A stretch of DNA of 64,000 bases from JAHZFN01 sp965149945 (lineage in GTDB: Bacteria > Bacillota > Dehalobacteriia > UBA4068 > UBA4997): positions 11,888 through 75,887 of the forward strand of contig CBCTTQ010000005.1 in assembly GCA_965149945.1 (NCBI GenBank), in the 5' to 3' direction. The first letter of the stretch is position 1; each line of letters begins with the position of its first letter. The position numbers were made by a program, and so were the translations under genes. Of this stretch, positions 34,999 through 43,609 are shown in pieces. The notes under the pieces were generated by a model. The model worked only from the letters and a program-made list of their open reading frames with translations. It was not told the origin of the DNA and searched no databases.

Positions 34999-36018
34999 TT
35001 ATCTGCCTTTTACCAAATCTTTTTCCACCAGCAGCTGCGCGATCTGAACAGCGTTGGTCGCGGCGCCTTTGCGAATCTGGTCCGCCACTACAAAGAAGCA
35101 AAGACCGTTTTCGCAGGAGATATCTTTTCTGATGCGACCTACGTAAACTTCATCCGTATCGGAAGTAAACAACGGCATCGGATACACATTATTTTGGATA
35201 TCATCCTGGATGATGATACCGGGCGCCTTTCTCAGCACTTCCCTGGCTTCGGCGGCGTCGATGGGTTTTTCCGTTTCGATGCTGACCGCTTCGGAATGGC
35301 TGCGCATGATAGGCACACGCACCGCTGTAGCGCTGACTTTAATGGCATCGCTATGGAGCATTTTTTGTGTTTCCCAAGTCATTTTCATTTCTTCTTTGGT
35401 ATAATCATTGTCTTGGAAAACATCAATATGGGGGATCAAGTTGTTGGCAATTTGATATTGGAATTTTTCTACTTTTATTTCTTTGCCTTCGGCAATGGCT
35501 TTCATCTGTTGTTCCAGTTCATCCATGCCTTCTTTGCCGGCGCCGGAAACCGCCTGGTAAGTGGAGACTACTACTCTTTTCAGACCGTAAGCGTCATGGA
35601 GTGGTTTCAGAGCAACCACCATTTGGATGGTGGAGCAATTGGGATTGGCAATGATGCCTTTATGCCATTCCACATCCTCCGGGTTGACTTCCGGCACAAC
35701 CAGCGGGATTTCCGGATCATAACGGAATGTGGAGCTGTTATCAATGCAGACAGCGCCGCGTTTCACTGCTTCGGGAGCTAAGGTTTTGCTGATGCTGCCA
35801 CCGGCAAACAAAACAATGTCCACATCCTCAAAGGATTCCGGTTTAGCTTCATGCACCACCAAATCTTCTCCGCGGTAAGAAAGCACTTTCCCTTCGGAAC
35901 GGGCAGACGCCAACAATTTCAATTCCGCGATGGGAAAATCTCTCTCCGCCAATACTTTCATCAATTCATGACCGACGGCACCGGTCGCACCGACAATTGC
36001 CACATTATACTTCTTCAT
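34999..36018 (-). CDS. asd: Aspartate-semialdehyde dehydrogenase
   Basis: 339 residues. NADPH-dependent reduction of aspartyl phosphate. N-terminal GATGAVGHELMKVL nucleotide loop, catalytic Cys in IANPNCSTIQMV and catalytic His in VPIMRSHSEAVSIE. The start is ATG behind GGAGGATT. A consensus promoter lies 50-80 bases upstream, so asd-dapA form a unit separable from dpaAB. Confidence 0.96.
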   Translation of the reverse strand: MKKYNVAIVGATGAVGHELMKVLAERDFPIAELKLLASARSEGKVLSYRGEDLVVHEAKPESFEDVDIVLFAGGSISKTLAPEAVKRGAVCIDNSSTFRYDPEIPLVVPEVNPEDVEWHKGIIANPNCSTIQMVVALKPLHDAYGLKRVVVSTYQAVSGAGKEGMDELEQQMKAIAEGKEIKVEKFQYQIANNLIPHIDVFQDNDYTKEEMKMTWETQKMLHSDAIKVSATAVRVPIMRSHSEAVSIETEKPIDAAEAREVLRKAPGIIIQDDIQNNVYPMPLFTSDTDEVYVGRIRKDISCENGLCFFVVADQIRKGAATNAVQIAQLLVEKDLVKGR

Positions 36019-36070
36019 TATTTAAAATCCTCCAAACAAAAAGTACTTTTACATGTTATCATACACATTC

Positions 36071-36099
36071 ATTTTATCATTTTTTTCCCTGTTTGGCAA
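36071..36099 (-). promoter_or_regulatory. Sigma-A type promoter for asd-dapA
   Basis: Minus-strand TTGCCA (36094-36099) and TAAAAT (36071-36076) with a 17-bp spacer, in the gap between dpaB and asd. Confidence 0.78.
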
Positions 36100-36135
36100 G
36101 GACTTTCCCGGTACAATCACAATTTTTCCCCATCC

Positions 36136-36732
36136 TCAGTACTGCACTAAAAGAGGCTGTAATTGCCGATTATCCAGCGCCCATACCAAGGTATCTCGAA
36201 CCTTACCCGCGTCAAAAATAATCGAATTGGGCTTCTTTTCCGCGTTGTCCTGCCCAAAAGGCACAAAAAAGATATTTTTCACATTTAACAGTTCTCCCAG
36301 GTTTTTAGCGTTCATCCCCAAACCGTCATTACTGGCCAATGCCAAAACCACCGGTTTGGCGTTACGCAAATGGGCTTTGGCAGCCATCAAGACAGGACCG
36401 TCTGTGATACCATGGCAAAGTTTGGCCATGGTATTGCCGGAACAAGGCGCGATAAGCAAAACATCCAAAAATCCCGTCGGACCGATAGGCTCCGCTTCCG
36501 GGATGGTCACAATGGGCGGTTGGCAACCCAGTTGTTTCAACTGCCGCCGCCATTCCGCAGCCGCGCCGAATTTGGTATCCAACAATTGAACATGTTCCGA
36601 AAGAATGGGATAGACCACCGCTCCTTCCCGAAGGAGTTGCTCAATCACAGTCATCACTCGCTCCATGGTACAAAAAGAACCGGTCAGCGCGATGCCGATT
36701 TTTTTCTTGTTCAGAGGGCTATCATTCCGCAT
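36136..36732 (-). CDS. dpaB: Dipicolinate synthase subunit B
   Basis: 198-residue flavoprotein-like (HFCD family) subunit, also called SpoVFB. It has GIALTGSFCTMERVM near the N-terminus, LLIAPCSGNTMAKLCHGITD and VLALASNDGLGMNAKNLG. With DpaA it makes dipicolinic acid, the calcium chelator of the spore core. The start is taken as ATG at 36732, eight bases after GGAGG and overlapping the dpaA end by 11 bases; the frame opens at a GTG nine bases earlier. Mother-cell expression is expected from the family. Confidence 0.92.
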   Translation of the reverse strand: MRNDSPLNKKKIGIALTGSFCTMERVMTVIEQLLREGAVVYPILSEHVQLLDTKFGAAAEWRRQLKQLGCQPPIVTIPEAEPIGPTGFLDVLLIAPCSGNTMAKLCHGITDGPVLMAAKAHLRNAKPVVLALASNDGLGMNAKNLGELLNVKNIFFVPFGQDNAEKKPNSIIFDAGKVRDTLVWALDNRQLQPLLVQY

Positions 36733-37627
36733 AGGCGTCACCTCCCGTCCGATTTTCCCGGATCAAGTCAGCCAGCAGCGCAGGATAAAAAGCAGCCAAA
36801 ATCCGTCCCGCAGTCACCGGCGCCACCTTACCCGGCAAGCCCAGAGCATGGATGGTTTTGATACCCATTTCCGTCGCCAGCGCGAAATCTGTACCTCCGG
36901 GAGGACTCGCCAAATCGATGATGACCGTATGCTTCGCCATGTTTTCTAACATCGAGCGTTCGATTACGGGAGCAGGAATAGTATTAAACACCACTTCCAC
37001 ATCGGTCAGACACGACTGCCGCTCCGTCCAAGGACAAACAGCGCAACCGTCTCGTACCGCCGCGGCAAATCGCCCGACTCCCCGATTGGTCACTGTCACC
37101 CTGGCGCCCAGGGCATGCAATTTATCGCACAGCGCCGCGCCCACTCTGCCATATCCCAAAACCAACACCCGCATCCCGTCCACCGTCACCGAAGTTTCTT
37201 CCATTGCAATCTGCACGGCGCCTTCCGCCGTGGGGATGGCGTTGGGAATGGCAATGCGATCGTTTTCCGCCACTTCCGTCAGAGGCAGCCGCAACGCCGC
37301 CGCCAAATTTTGCAAATAGACAGATGCCACCCCAGTCACTACCGGCGTCCCGGCAGGTACATCCGCCCAATCCTCTTCTGTGATGAGAGGATGATCGGCA
37401 AACGGCGCGTGCAATCTGCCGTTATTGCGGATTCCCGGCAACGGCAATAAAATCACCGCCGCGCCCTTCACCGCCTCGGCAGCGGTTTCACAACAAACCG
37501 CGCCGTCAGCCAGTTCCGCCTTCGGCAGACCCCAAACCCGAACCTGCCAACCCGCCGCCAACAGCGCCGGAACCACCTGAAATTCTCTTTGGTCGCCGCC
37601 CAACAGGGCTACAACTCTCTCAGCCAT
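36722..37627 (-). CDS. dpaA: Dipicolinate synthase subunit A
   Basis: 301-residue NAD(P)-binding subunit (SpoVFA). The N-terminal dipicolinate synthase domain (VVALLGGDQREFQVVPALLAAG) is followed by a Rossmann loop VLVLGYGRVGAALCDKLHALG near 150 and the VFNTIPAPVIERSML and IDLASPPGGTDF motifs. It overlaps dpaB, so the pair is translationally coupled. The SD is weak (GGAAGGG at a distance). Presence of dpaAB contrasts with many Clostridium species that use EtfA instead. Confidence 0.93.
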   Translation of the reverse strand: MAERVVALLGGDQREFQVVPALLAAGWQVRVWGLPKAELADGAVCCETAAEAVKGAAVILLPLPGIRNNGRLHAPFADHPLITEEDWADVPAGTPVVTGVASVYLQNLAAALRLPLTEVAENDRIAIPNAIPTAEGAVQIAMEETSVTVDGMRVLVLGYGRVGAALCDKLHALGARVTVTNRGVGRFAAAVRDGCAVCPWTERQSCLTDVEVVFNTIPAPVIERSMLENMAKHTVIIDLASPPGGTDFALATEMGIKTIHALGLPGKVAPVTAGRILAAFYPALLADLIRENRTGGDAYAE

Positions 37628-37691
37628 ACTATCACCGGCCCTTCCGTTCTATGAATAATACTATTATATGACAGAAAAAAAACGCTGGTGC

Positions 37692-37722
37692 AAAAAAAGC
37701 GGGGCGCTTCCCGCGTCCCGCT
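37692..37722 (-). terminator. Intrinsic terminator after dapB
   Basis: AGCGGG (37698-37703) pairs with CCCGCT (37717-37722), with inner CGC pairs, then UUUUUUUG on the minus strand. It separates dapB from dpaA. Confidence 0.85.
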
Positions 37723-37759
37723 AAACACTCCTTCCGCATTCCTGATTATCCACAATCTT

Positions 37760-38560
37760 CTACAACAGTTTTTCCAAACCGAATACCAATCCTTTTTGAT
37801 TAATGATAGAAGTCACCGCCATCATTACACCGGGTACATAGGATTCCCGATTCAAAGAGTCGTGGCGAATGCACAGAACCTGACCGATGTCCCCGAACAC
37901 CACTTCCTGCGTGGCTACATATCCGGGCAAACGAACACTATGAACCCGCATTCCGTCAAATTCACCGCCCCGAGCGCCATTGATCCGTTCAAATTCCTGC
38001 AAATTTCCCTGCATAAAGGCTTTGCGGTTTTCTTTGATCATTTCCAAAGTAGTCACCGCCGTACCGCTGGGCGCGTCCAGTTTCTGGTCATGGTGCCGCT
38101 CAATGACTTCTACATGGGGCATATATTTAGCGGCGTCAGCGGCGTACTTCATCAGCAATACCGCGCCGATAGCAAAATTAGGCGCAATGAAAACAGGACT
38201 GTCGTATTCCTCACACCATTTTTCCACCTGTTTCAAATCGTCTTGATTGATACCGGTGGTACCCACCACAATGGGAGTTCTCAAGCTGACTGCTGTAAAA
38301 ATATTCTTCATTACCGTCTGAGGGCTGGTAAAATCCACCACCACATCGGGTTTAATCATTTTGACAGCTTTTTTTAAATTGGTTTCTATTCCGAAGCCCA
38401 GCGGCGTGGAACCACACATATATCCATAGTCGATGTTGGAAGATTTTAAATCAACGGCGCCGATCAATTCCACCCTTTTATCCGCCACCAAACCGGCAGA
38501 GATGGCCTTTCCCATTTTTCCCGCCGCGCCGTTCATGATTACTGTAATTTTTTCTGCCAT
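37760..38560 (-). CDS. dapB: 4-hydroxy-tetrahydrodipicolinate reductase
   Basis: 266 residues. NAD(P)H reduction in the diaminopimelate pathway. N-terminal GAAGKMGKAISAGL, the FTSPQT motif (VDFTSPQTVMKN), catalytic VEVIERHHDQKLDAPSGTA near 150-168 and the C-terminal GREGVL-type sheet. ATG follows AAGGAG. Encoded upstream of dpaA but closed off by its own terminator. Confidence 0.95.
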   Translation of the reverse strand: MAEKITVIMNGAAGKMGKAISAGLVADKRVELIGAVDLKSSNIDYGYMCGSTPLGFGIETNLKKAVKMIKPDVVVDFTSPQTVMKNIFTAVSLRTPIVVGTTGINQDDLKQVEKWCEEYDSPVFIAPNFAIGAVLLMKYAADAAKYMPHVEVIERHHDQKLDAPSGTAVTTLEMIKENRKAFMQGNLQEFERINGARGGEFDGMRVHSVRLPGYVATQEVVFGDIGQVLCIRHDSLNRESYVPGVMMAVTSIINQKGLVFGLEKLL

Positions 38561-39215
38561 AACGCATTCTCCTTTTTCCGTGACAATCCTCTTTTCCTAT
38601 GCCGCACGAAAAAAATCTGCACAGGACCCCTTTTCCTCAGCTTAATACGGAATACTTTTCGCCGCGGCAATCGCGCGAAATACCGCAGAAACCGTAACCG
38701 TCGTTTTGTCAAAAGGAACGCGATCATAGGTTGTTCTTTTTCAAAAGAAAATACTCCGCTTTATCTGTTATGTTCTACTCCGGAAGATAAATTCCTGCCA
38801 AAAACCCATTTTAATTCACGATTGTTTTCAGCTTCTTTCAACAATAATAAAGATGCGTTTCTTTCTGCGGAACAGCATTTCTTTCCGTAAGATCATGAAC
38901 CTCCATCCTCCCGCCAAACAAAAAAAAACACCGGTGAATTTCTTGTTCACTCGGTGTTCTTTTATTTCTTCTCTGAGAGCGAAAGTTTTTCCTTTCAAAA
39001 ACAATATGCTGTCTGAAACAATCCTCCTAAAAAACATGATTTCCGCCTAAACTCAACAACCCGCAAAAGACCTCTCTTATCCAAACAAATCGCCGCCCGC
39101 AATCATGAGATTGAAGCAACCAAGTTGTCAATTCACCGCAAAGCCAAACATACTTTCCGCCAAGCAATCCCGTTCCACAGGAGATCACAAAAATACCGCC
39201 GTGATCATGCCTTGC
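38561..39215. other. 655-bp gap between ymxH and dapB
   Basis: No gene supported. It contains the terminator after ymxH (38921-38958) and a minus-strand stretch leading to dapB with a TTGACA-like element near 38707 but no matching -10. No lysine riboswitch signature was seen upstream of dapB. Confidence 0.5.
38921..38958 (-). terminator. Intrinsic terminator downstream of ymxH
   Basis: AACACCG and TGAA arms (38927-38938) pair with TTCA and CGGTGTT (38946-38958). The minus-strand transcript then reads UUUUUUUU; a T-rich run also follows on the plus strand. Confidence 0.78.
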
Positions 39216-39455
39216 TTAGTATTGAATATCCACCACAATAACTTCGGCGCCGATTTTGCAAACGGCGTCCCAGGGGATGGTCAAAGGTTCCATTTCCCGC
39301 CGACCCAAACCACGTTCTCGTTTGTGAGGCAGCACCAGCGAACGGATTTCTCCCGTCTCACTGTCAATGACCAAATCAGAATCTCCCACAGTACCCAAAA
39401 TATCTCCGTCAAAAATATTGATGATTTTTTTCCCCATCAGTTGGCTCAGTCTCAT
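39216..39455 (-). CDS. ymxH: PRC-barrel protein, YlmC/YmxH family
   Basis: 79 residues forming one PRC-barrel-like domain: MRLSQLMGKKIINIFDGDIL, then GDSDLVIDSETGEIRSLVLP and a final PWDAVCKIGAEVIVVDI strand pair. The function in Bacillota is not established; family members are sporulation-associated. It lies between the M16 peptidase and the dap/dpa genes, the standard position. SD GAGGTG before the ATG. A terminator upstream (39501) implies its own promoter. Confidence 0.85.
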   Translation of the reverse strand: MRLSQLMGKKIINIFDGDILGTVGDSDLVIDSETGEIRSLVLPHKRERGLGRREMEPLTIPWDAVCKIGAEVIVVDIQY

Positions 39456-39500
39456 ACAATCACCTCAATATACCTTATGAAACAAGCTTTTTTTTAGAAC

Positions 39501-39529
39501 AAAAAAGCGGCGAAATCCGCCGCTTTTTT
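39501..39529 (-). terminator. Intrinsic terminator after the M16 peptidase gene
   Basis: AAAAAAGCGGCG (39501-39512) pairs with CGCCGCTTTTTT (39518-39529), symmetrical with U runs on both strands. Confidence 0.9.
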
Positions 39530-39615
39530 CTGTTTCTGCTTTTGTTCTCTTTCTTTACTTTCTTACTTATTATTTTATTTTTTGACAGAGACATCTTGTT
39601 CTTCTATCGCCGATC

Positions 39616-40872
39616 TCAACATTGCAAAACACGGTCGAGATCAATGGAGGTTTCTTCCGCGCCCACCTGCGCCAACACGAGCTTTTCTTTGGTCAGGTAT
39701 CGTTCGGCGGCTTTCCGCACATCTTCTTTCGTGACAGCCATCATTTCCGCCACAATGGTATCAACATCCCGCACCCTGCCGAACGTACACTGGCTGCGAC
39801 CCAGACGCGTCATCACACTGCCGGTATTTTCCAGACCCATCAGCAAGCCGCATTTCATCTGCGCCTGCGCGCGAGCCAACTCATCATTGCTGATGCCATA
39901 GGCGATCAGTTTTGCCATTTCACAGCCGATCACTTTGACCAATTCAGCTACATTTTTGGGACTGGTGGAAGCGTAGGCATACACCAAGCCGCCTTTGGCA
40001 GAACCGCCGCTGTAGGCATAGACATTATAAGTCAGACCTCGTTTTTCCCGCACTTCCTGGAACAAGCGAGAACACATACCGCCGCCCAGCACATAGGTAA
40101 GCATGCTCAGCTTGCACTGATCGGGATCCATGCCGCTGACACCGGGTACCCCCAGCATCACATGCACTTGCTCAATATCCTTACGCAGAAAATCCTGTCC
40201 CGATTCATAGCGGGGCGCTGTCAGCTCCGGTTTTTCCCAGCTGCCGCCGTGTTTTCCCAATACACGGGCAACCTTCGCCACCACATCCCGGTGTTTGACA
40301 TTTCCCGCTACCACCACGGTGGTGTGGGGGGCGACATAGGATTTATGATGATACGCGGCGATGTCGTCTCGCGTCAGGGCAGAGACACTTTCTACTGTAC
40401 CGATGATAGGTCTGCCATAGGGATGGCGCGGCATAATAACCGCGTTAAAAAGATCCGCCACCATATCCTCCGGAGAGTCTTGGTACATGTTGATTTCTTC
40501 CAGGATCACACCGCGTTCTTTTTGGTATTCCGCGGGCGCGAAAACAGAATGCAAGTACATATCCGCCAAAACATCCAATCCTAAATCCAACTGTTCTCCC
40601 AGCGCCTTTATATAAAAACAGGTATATTCTTTGGCGGTGAAGGCGTTCATCTGACCACCCACCTGTTCCATAATTTCCGCAATCTCTTTGCAGCTTCTTT
40701 TTTCCGTTCCCTTAAAGAGCATATGCTCCAAAAAATGGGAGACACCGGCTGATTCCGGCGTTTCATACGCGGAACCGGTTCCTACCCAAATGCCCGCAGT
40801 CACAGAATACACACCGGACATTTCTTCCGTAATTATTTGAATACCATTGGGCAACACATCCGTATAAAACAT
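39616..40872 (-). CDS. M16 family zinc peptidase (YmxG/MlpA-like)
   Basis: 418-residue mitochondrial-processing-peptidase-like protease. The inverted zinc motif HFLEH is in AGVSHFLEHMLFKGTEKRS near residues 45-60, with the distal Glu in ALGEQLDLGLDVLADMYLHS...EERGVILEEI. The C-terminal half is the non-catalytic paralogous domain with GGGMCSRLFQEVREKRGL. The start is ATG at 40872 after AGGAGGAG. The B. subtilis homologue lies in the same ylxY-mlpA-ymxH-spoVF order. Confidence 0.9.
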   Translation of the reverse strand: MFYTDVLPNGIQIITEEMSGVYSVTAGIWVGTGSAYETPESAGVSHFLEHMLFKGTEKRSCKEIAEIMEQVGGQMNAFTAKEYTCFYIKALGEQLDLGLDVLADMYLHSVFAPAEYQKERGVILEEINMYQDSPEDMVADLFNAVIMPRHPYGRPIIGTVESVSALTRDDIAAYHHKSYVAPHTTVVVAGNVKHRDVVAKVARVLGKHGGSWEKPELTAPRYESGQDFLRKDIEQVHVMLGVPGVSGMDPDQCKLSMLTYVLGGGMCSRLFQEVREKRGLTYNVYAYSGGSAKGGLVYAYASTSPKNVAELVKVIGCEMAKLIAYGISNDELARAQAQMKCGLLMGLENTGSVMTRLGRSQCTFGRVRDVDTIVAEMMAVTKEDVRKAAERYLTKEKLVLAQVGAEETSIDLDRVLQC

Positions 40873-41028
40873 GGTCTCCTCCTTTTTCGACTTTGCCGCA
40901 ACCAATCACGGCAACACCCTTTCTTTCCTCAGCGTACGAAAAGTAATATTCGCTTTTTTCTGACAAAATCCTCTTTTCCTCCGCCGGGGAATCTTTTCCG
41001 CCCAGAGAAGACCGCACCGATTGCCGCC

Positions 41029-41769
41029 CTAATCCCCGCAGTTTGCGCTGACCGTCAAAAAATCCAACCGCAGTCCGCGCAATTCATTGAAAATTGTCTG
41101 CAATCCCAGATTGGTCAAACTGGTACTGCGGAGATTAATAAAACTTCCCTTTCCCGCTTCGGTCAGCGCTGTGCTGACAATGGCTTCTGTACTGCTATCT
41201 TCCCAGTCCCGCGCGTCCACCTCCGCCAAAACAAAGGTCAGCCCCGCGTCTTTTACCGCTTCATAAATATCAGAATTCAGCTCTCCGTAAGGCGACGTGT
41301 ATAGCCGCGGCGTCTCCCCGGTGATCCCTCGCAAAACAGTGCAGGACTTTTCCAAGGCCGCCAGATTTTCTCCGTAATCTAAATTACCCGGGCTAACCGC
41401 CTCATAACCGCAAATCCCCAGCTCATGCCCGTCTTTCCTCAGAGCACGCGTCAAATCTCCGTGGGCTTCGGCAAATTTTCCTGTCAAAAAAAAGGTCGCG
41501 AAAACCCGATTATCCGCCAAAATCTGACGGGTCTCAGCCAAAACATCCGCATCGGTCGATTCATCTACCAAAAACAGCAAACTCACCGCGTCCCGCGCGG
41601 GATCTCCCCGGCGCGTCACCCGGCTCAGCAGCTCCGCGTCCCGCTCAGCGGCAGCGGGGACAGGCTCCTCGCTCCCATACACTGACCAGCCGCCAACACA
41701 AAGAGCCGCCAAAAACAAAGCAGATACCACTGTCCGCAGCCATCTTGTTCGTACATAAACCATCCGCAT
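41029..41769 (-). CDS. YlxY-like polysaccharide deacetylase fold protein, catalytic residues lost
   Basis: 246 residues: an N-terminal signal anchor (about 7-28, WLRTVVSALFLAALCVGGW) and an extracytoplasmic NodB-type barrel. The fold is recognisable from LLFLVDESTDADVLAETRQI, ATFFLTGKFAEAHGDL and GHELGICGYEAVSPG. In active CE4 enzymes motif 1 is TFDDG and motif 2 is HSxxH. Here they read FLVDES and ICGYEA, so the metal-binding histidines are gone. It is probably not a working deacetylase but a binding or structural relative. Position next to the M16 peptidase matches ylxY. Start at ATG 41769 has a weak SD. Confidence 0.75.
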   Translation of the reverse strand: MRMVYVRTRWLRTVVSALFLAALCVGGWSVYGSEEPVPAAAERDAELLSRVTRRGDPARDAVSLLFLVDESTDADVLAETRQILADNRVFATFFLTGKFAEAHGDLTRALRKDGHELGICGYEAVSPGNLDYGENLAALEKSCTVLRGITGETPRLYTSPYGELNSDIYEAVKDAGLTFVLAEVDARDWEDSSTEAIVSTALTEAGKGSFINLRSTSLTNLGLQTIFNELRGLRLDFLTVSANCGD

Positions 41770-41993
41770 CGTCACCACTCGCTTTTCTGAGAAAAATTCC
41801 TTAATGTCTATGCGCCCTCCGCACAATTTAACACTGCTTTCTTCGGTGGGTTGAATCGGCAGACAAAAAGCGAGCAAAAAACGAAATCGATTGCCGCCGT
41901 CCTTACAGGCGGTTTTTCTTTGTTCTCCCCGATCGGCGGCTTCCTCTCGACAAGAAAAATTTTTTTTGATTTCCGAAAAAAATCCAAAAAAAA

Positions 41994-42002
41994 TGTTATA
42001 AT
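41994..42002 (+). promoter_or_regulatory. Extended -10 promoter for the ECF sigma operon
   Basis: TGT followed by TATAAT (41997-42002) about 80 bases before the sigma gene. The -35 region is A-rich with no good match, so it could be read by sigma-A through the extended -10. Confidence 0.55.
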
Positions 42003-42083
42003 AAATGAACCAACCACCCCTCCGACGGCTCTTATTTATAGACGCGTCGAGAACAAAGAAATCAAAAAGAAAGGAGAATCGTC

Positions 42084-42641
42084 ATGGCAGACAAAGAATT
42101 GGTTGACGCCATCCGCCAGGGTGACACCGAAGCGTTTTCCCTTTTGTTTGACCGCTATTACGGTGAGGCGTTGCGAGCGGCCTATCTGATTACCGGCAAT
42201 CGGTGTGATAGTGAATATGTTGTGCAGGATGCTTTCATCACCTGTTACGAAAAGCTGTCCAAACTGCGGGACGCGGAACGATTTCGTTATTGGTTTTTCC
42301 GCATTTTAACCAGAACCGCCTGGAAGTACTGCAACAAACAAAAACGAGAACAACCTGTTTCTGAAGTGTTTGACAGCGAACTGCCCTCCCATGATCCTTC
42401 TTCTTTCGAAATCCTGGCAGAGCAAGAAACCGCGTCTGAGATTCGACAGGCAGTCAATGCCCTGAGTCCGAAACAGCGGACGGTCGTGGTACTCTACTAT
42501 TATCATGAGTTTTCCGTCGCGGAAATCGCGGAAATCATGGGATGTACCGCAGGCACCGTAAAATCCCGTCTGTTCAGCGCCAGAAAAAATCTGCAAAAAA
42601 GCCTGTCCCAGACGAAAGAAAGGAGTTTTAACCATGCGTAA
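42084..42641 (+). CDS. ECF (sigma-70 family group 4) sigma factor
   Basis: 185 residues. Region 2 spans 8-80 (AFSLLFDRYYGEALRAAYLITG...EYVVQDAFITCYEKL...FRYWFFRILTRTAWKYC). Region 4 spans 110-170 (ALSPKQRTVVVLYYYHEFSVAEIAEIMGCTAGTVKSRLFSARKNL). It directs RNA polymerase to envelope-type promoters and is normally held by a membrane anti-sigma factor, which is the next gene. SD AAAGGAG. The end overlaps the next start by eight bases. Confidence 0.93.
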   Translation: MADKELVDAIRQGDTEAFSLLFDRYYGEALRAAYLITGNRCDSEYVVQDAFITCYEKLSKLRDAERFRYWFFRILTRTAWKYCNKQKREQPVSEVFDSELPSHDPSSFEILAEQETASEIRQAVNALSPKQRTVVVLYYYHEFSVAEIAEIMGCTAGTVKSRLFSARKNLQKSLSQTKERSFNHA

Positions 42642-43452
42642 TCCCGATTTTGATCAAGTTTTAAAAGACACCTTGGAAAGCGCTGCCCAGGAGATTCAGG
42701 AAAATCCAAAAACAAAAAATGAAGTAATGCGCTTCATTGCAGGAAAGGAGTCTTCTCGTATGCGTAACAAAAAACAATTCTCTCGCAGAGTAGCTGTTGT
42801 GGTTGGTTTGGTGGCTTGTCTATCCGCGGGTACCGCTTTGGCTTCCAGCGGCGTGATAAGCGGCTGGGTGAGCAGCAACACCCTCAGCACCCCGCAATAT
42901 GAAACTGTGGCGGAAGTCGAGGCGGCGGCAGAGGATTTCGGCTTCACCCCTTATTTGGTAGATACTTTTGATAATGGTTTTCAATTCGACCAAGCGGAAT
43001 TACTGAAAAACGACGCCGTAGATGCCGACGGAAATACCATCGGCACGGTCAAAGAGCTGAGCGTCAATTATACCGACGCCGACGGACAGCATGTTCAGCT
43101 TAACACAGAAAAAATGCCCGCCTCTTTACAGGTGGATGATCAAACCGTCTACGAAGGAAGCCGCTCCTATCAGGATATCACCCTGCGATACAACATCGAC
43201 GCCTACAAAGTGGTGTCGGAAGAATACGTTCCCAGCGCCGAAGAACAGGAATTGGTAGCAAACGGTCAATTGTACATCTCCGTTGACAGCAACAACGGTC
43301 ATAAGCCGCAGAACTATGATGTCCTCAGTGTCAGCTGGAATTTGGACGGCGTTGACTACAACATCTGGACCACTTCTGATGATGCGGATCTGACAGAAGC
43401 GGATCTGTACGCCATGGCGGAAGAAATCATCGATTTGCAGCTGGCAGACTAA
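42634..43452 (+). CDS. Probable anti-sigma factor with extracellular sensor domain
   Basis: 272 residues. The cytoplasmic N-terminal 45 residues are charged. One membrane helix follows (about 49-70, VAVVVGLVACLSAGTALASS) and the rest is an acidic extracellular domain of about 200 residues with strand-rich repeats (VKELSVNYTDADGQHVQLNT; YDVLSVSWNLDGVDYNIWT), like DUF4367-type sensor domains. The role is inferred from topology and its eight-base overlap with the sigma gene; the short N-terminus lacks an obvious zinc anti-sigma motif. Ends before a strong terminator. Confidence 0.72.
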   Translation: MRNPDFDQVLKDTLESAAQEIQENPKTKNEVMRFIAGKESSRMRNKKQFSRRVAVVVGLVACLSAGTALASSGVISGWVSSNTLSTPQYETVAEVEAAAEDFGFTPYLVDTFDNGFQFDQAELLKNDAVDADGNTIGTVKELSVNYTDADGQHVQLNTEKMPASLQVDDQTVYEGSRSYQDITLRYNIDAYKVVSEEYVPSAEEQELVANGQLYISVDSNNGHKPQNYDVLSVSWNLDGVDYNIWTTSDDADLTEADLYAMAEEIIDLQLAD

Positions 43453-43500
43453 AAGTTTTCTTATCAAAGGATCTTATTACCCAAACACAATCAACCGCGA

Positions 43501-43531
43501 AAAAAGACCACTCGAACAGAGTGGTCTTTTT
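43501..43531. terminator. Bidirectional intrinsic terminator
   Basis: AAAAAGACCACTC and GAGTGGTCTTTTT around GAACA. It lies between the convergent ECF operon and the PepSY gene and can serve both strands. Confidence 0.9.
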
Positions 43532-43609
43532 GTTGTAAAAAACGGATCTCCTGACAGAAAAAATTTCGCGGTTTTTCTGAAGGGATGATTCGATCTCTCT
43601 AAAAAAGAT

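Noticed and set aside
38561..38760. Lysine riboswitch upstream of dapB
   Set aside because: I looked for the lysine (L box) core and found none; the leader has no paired terminator/antiterminator.
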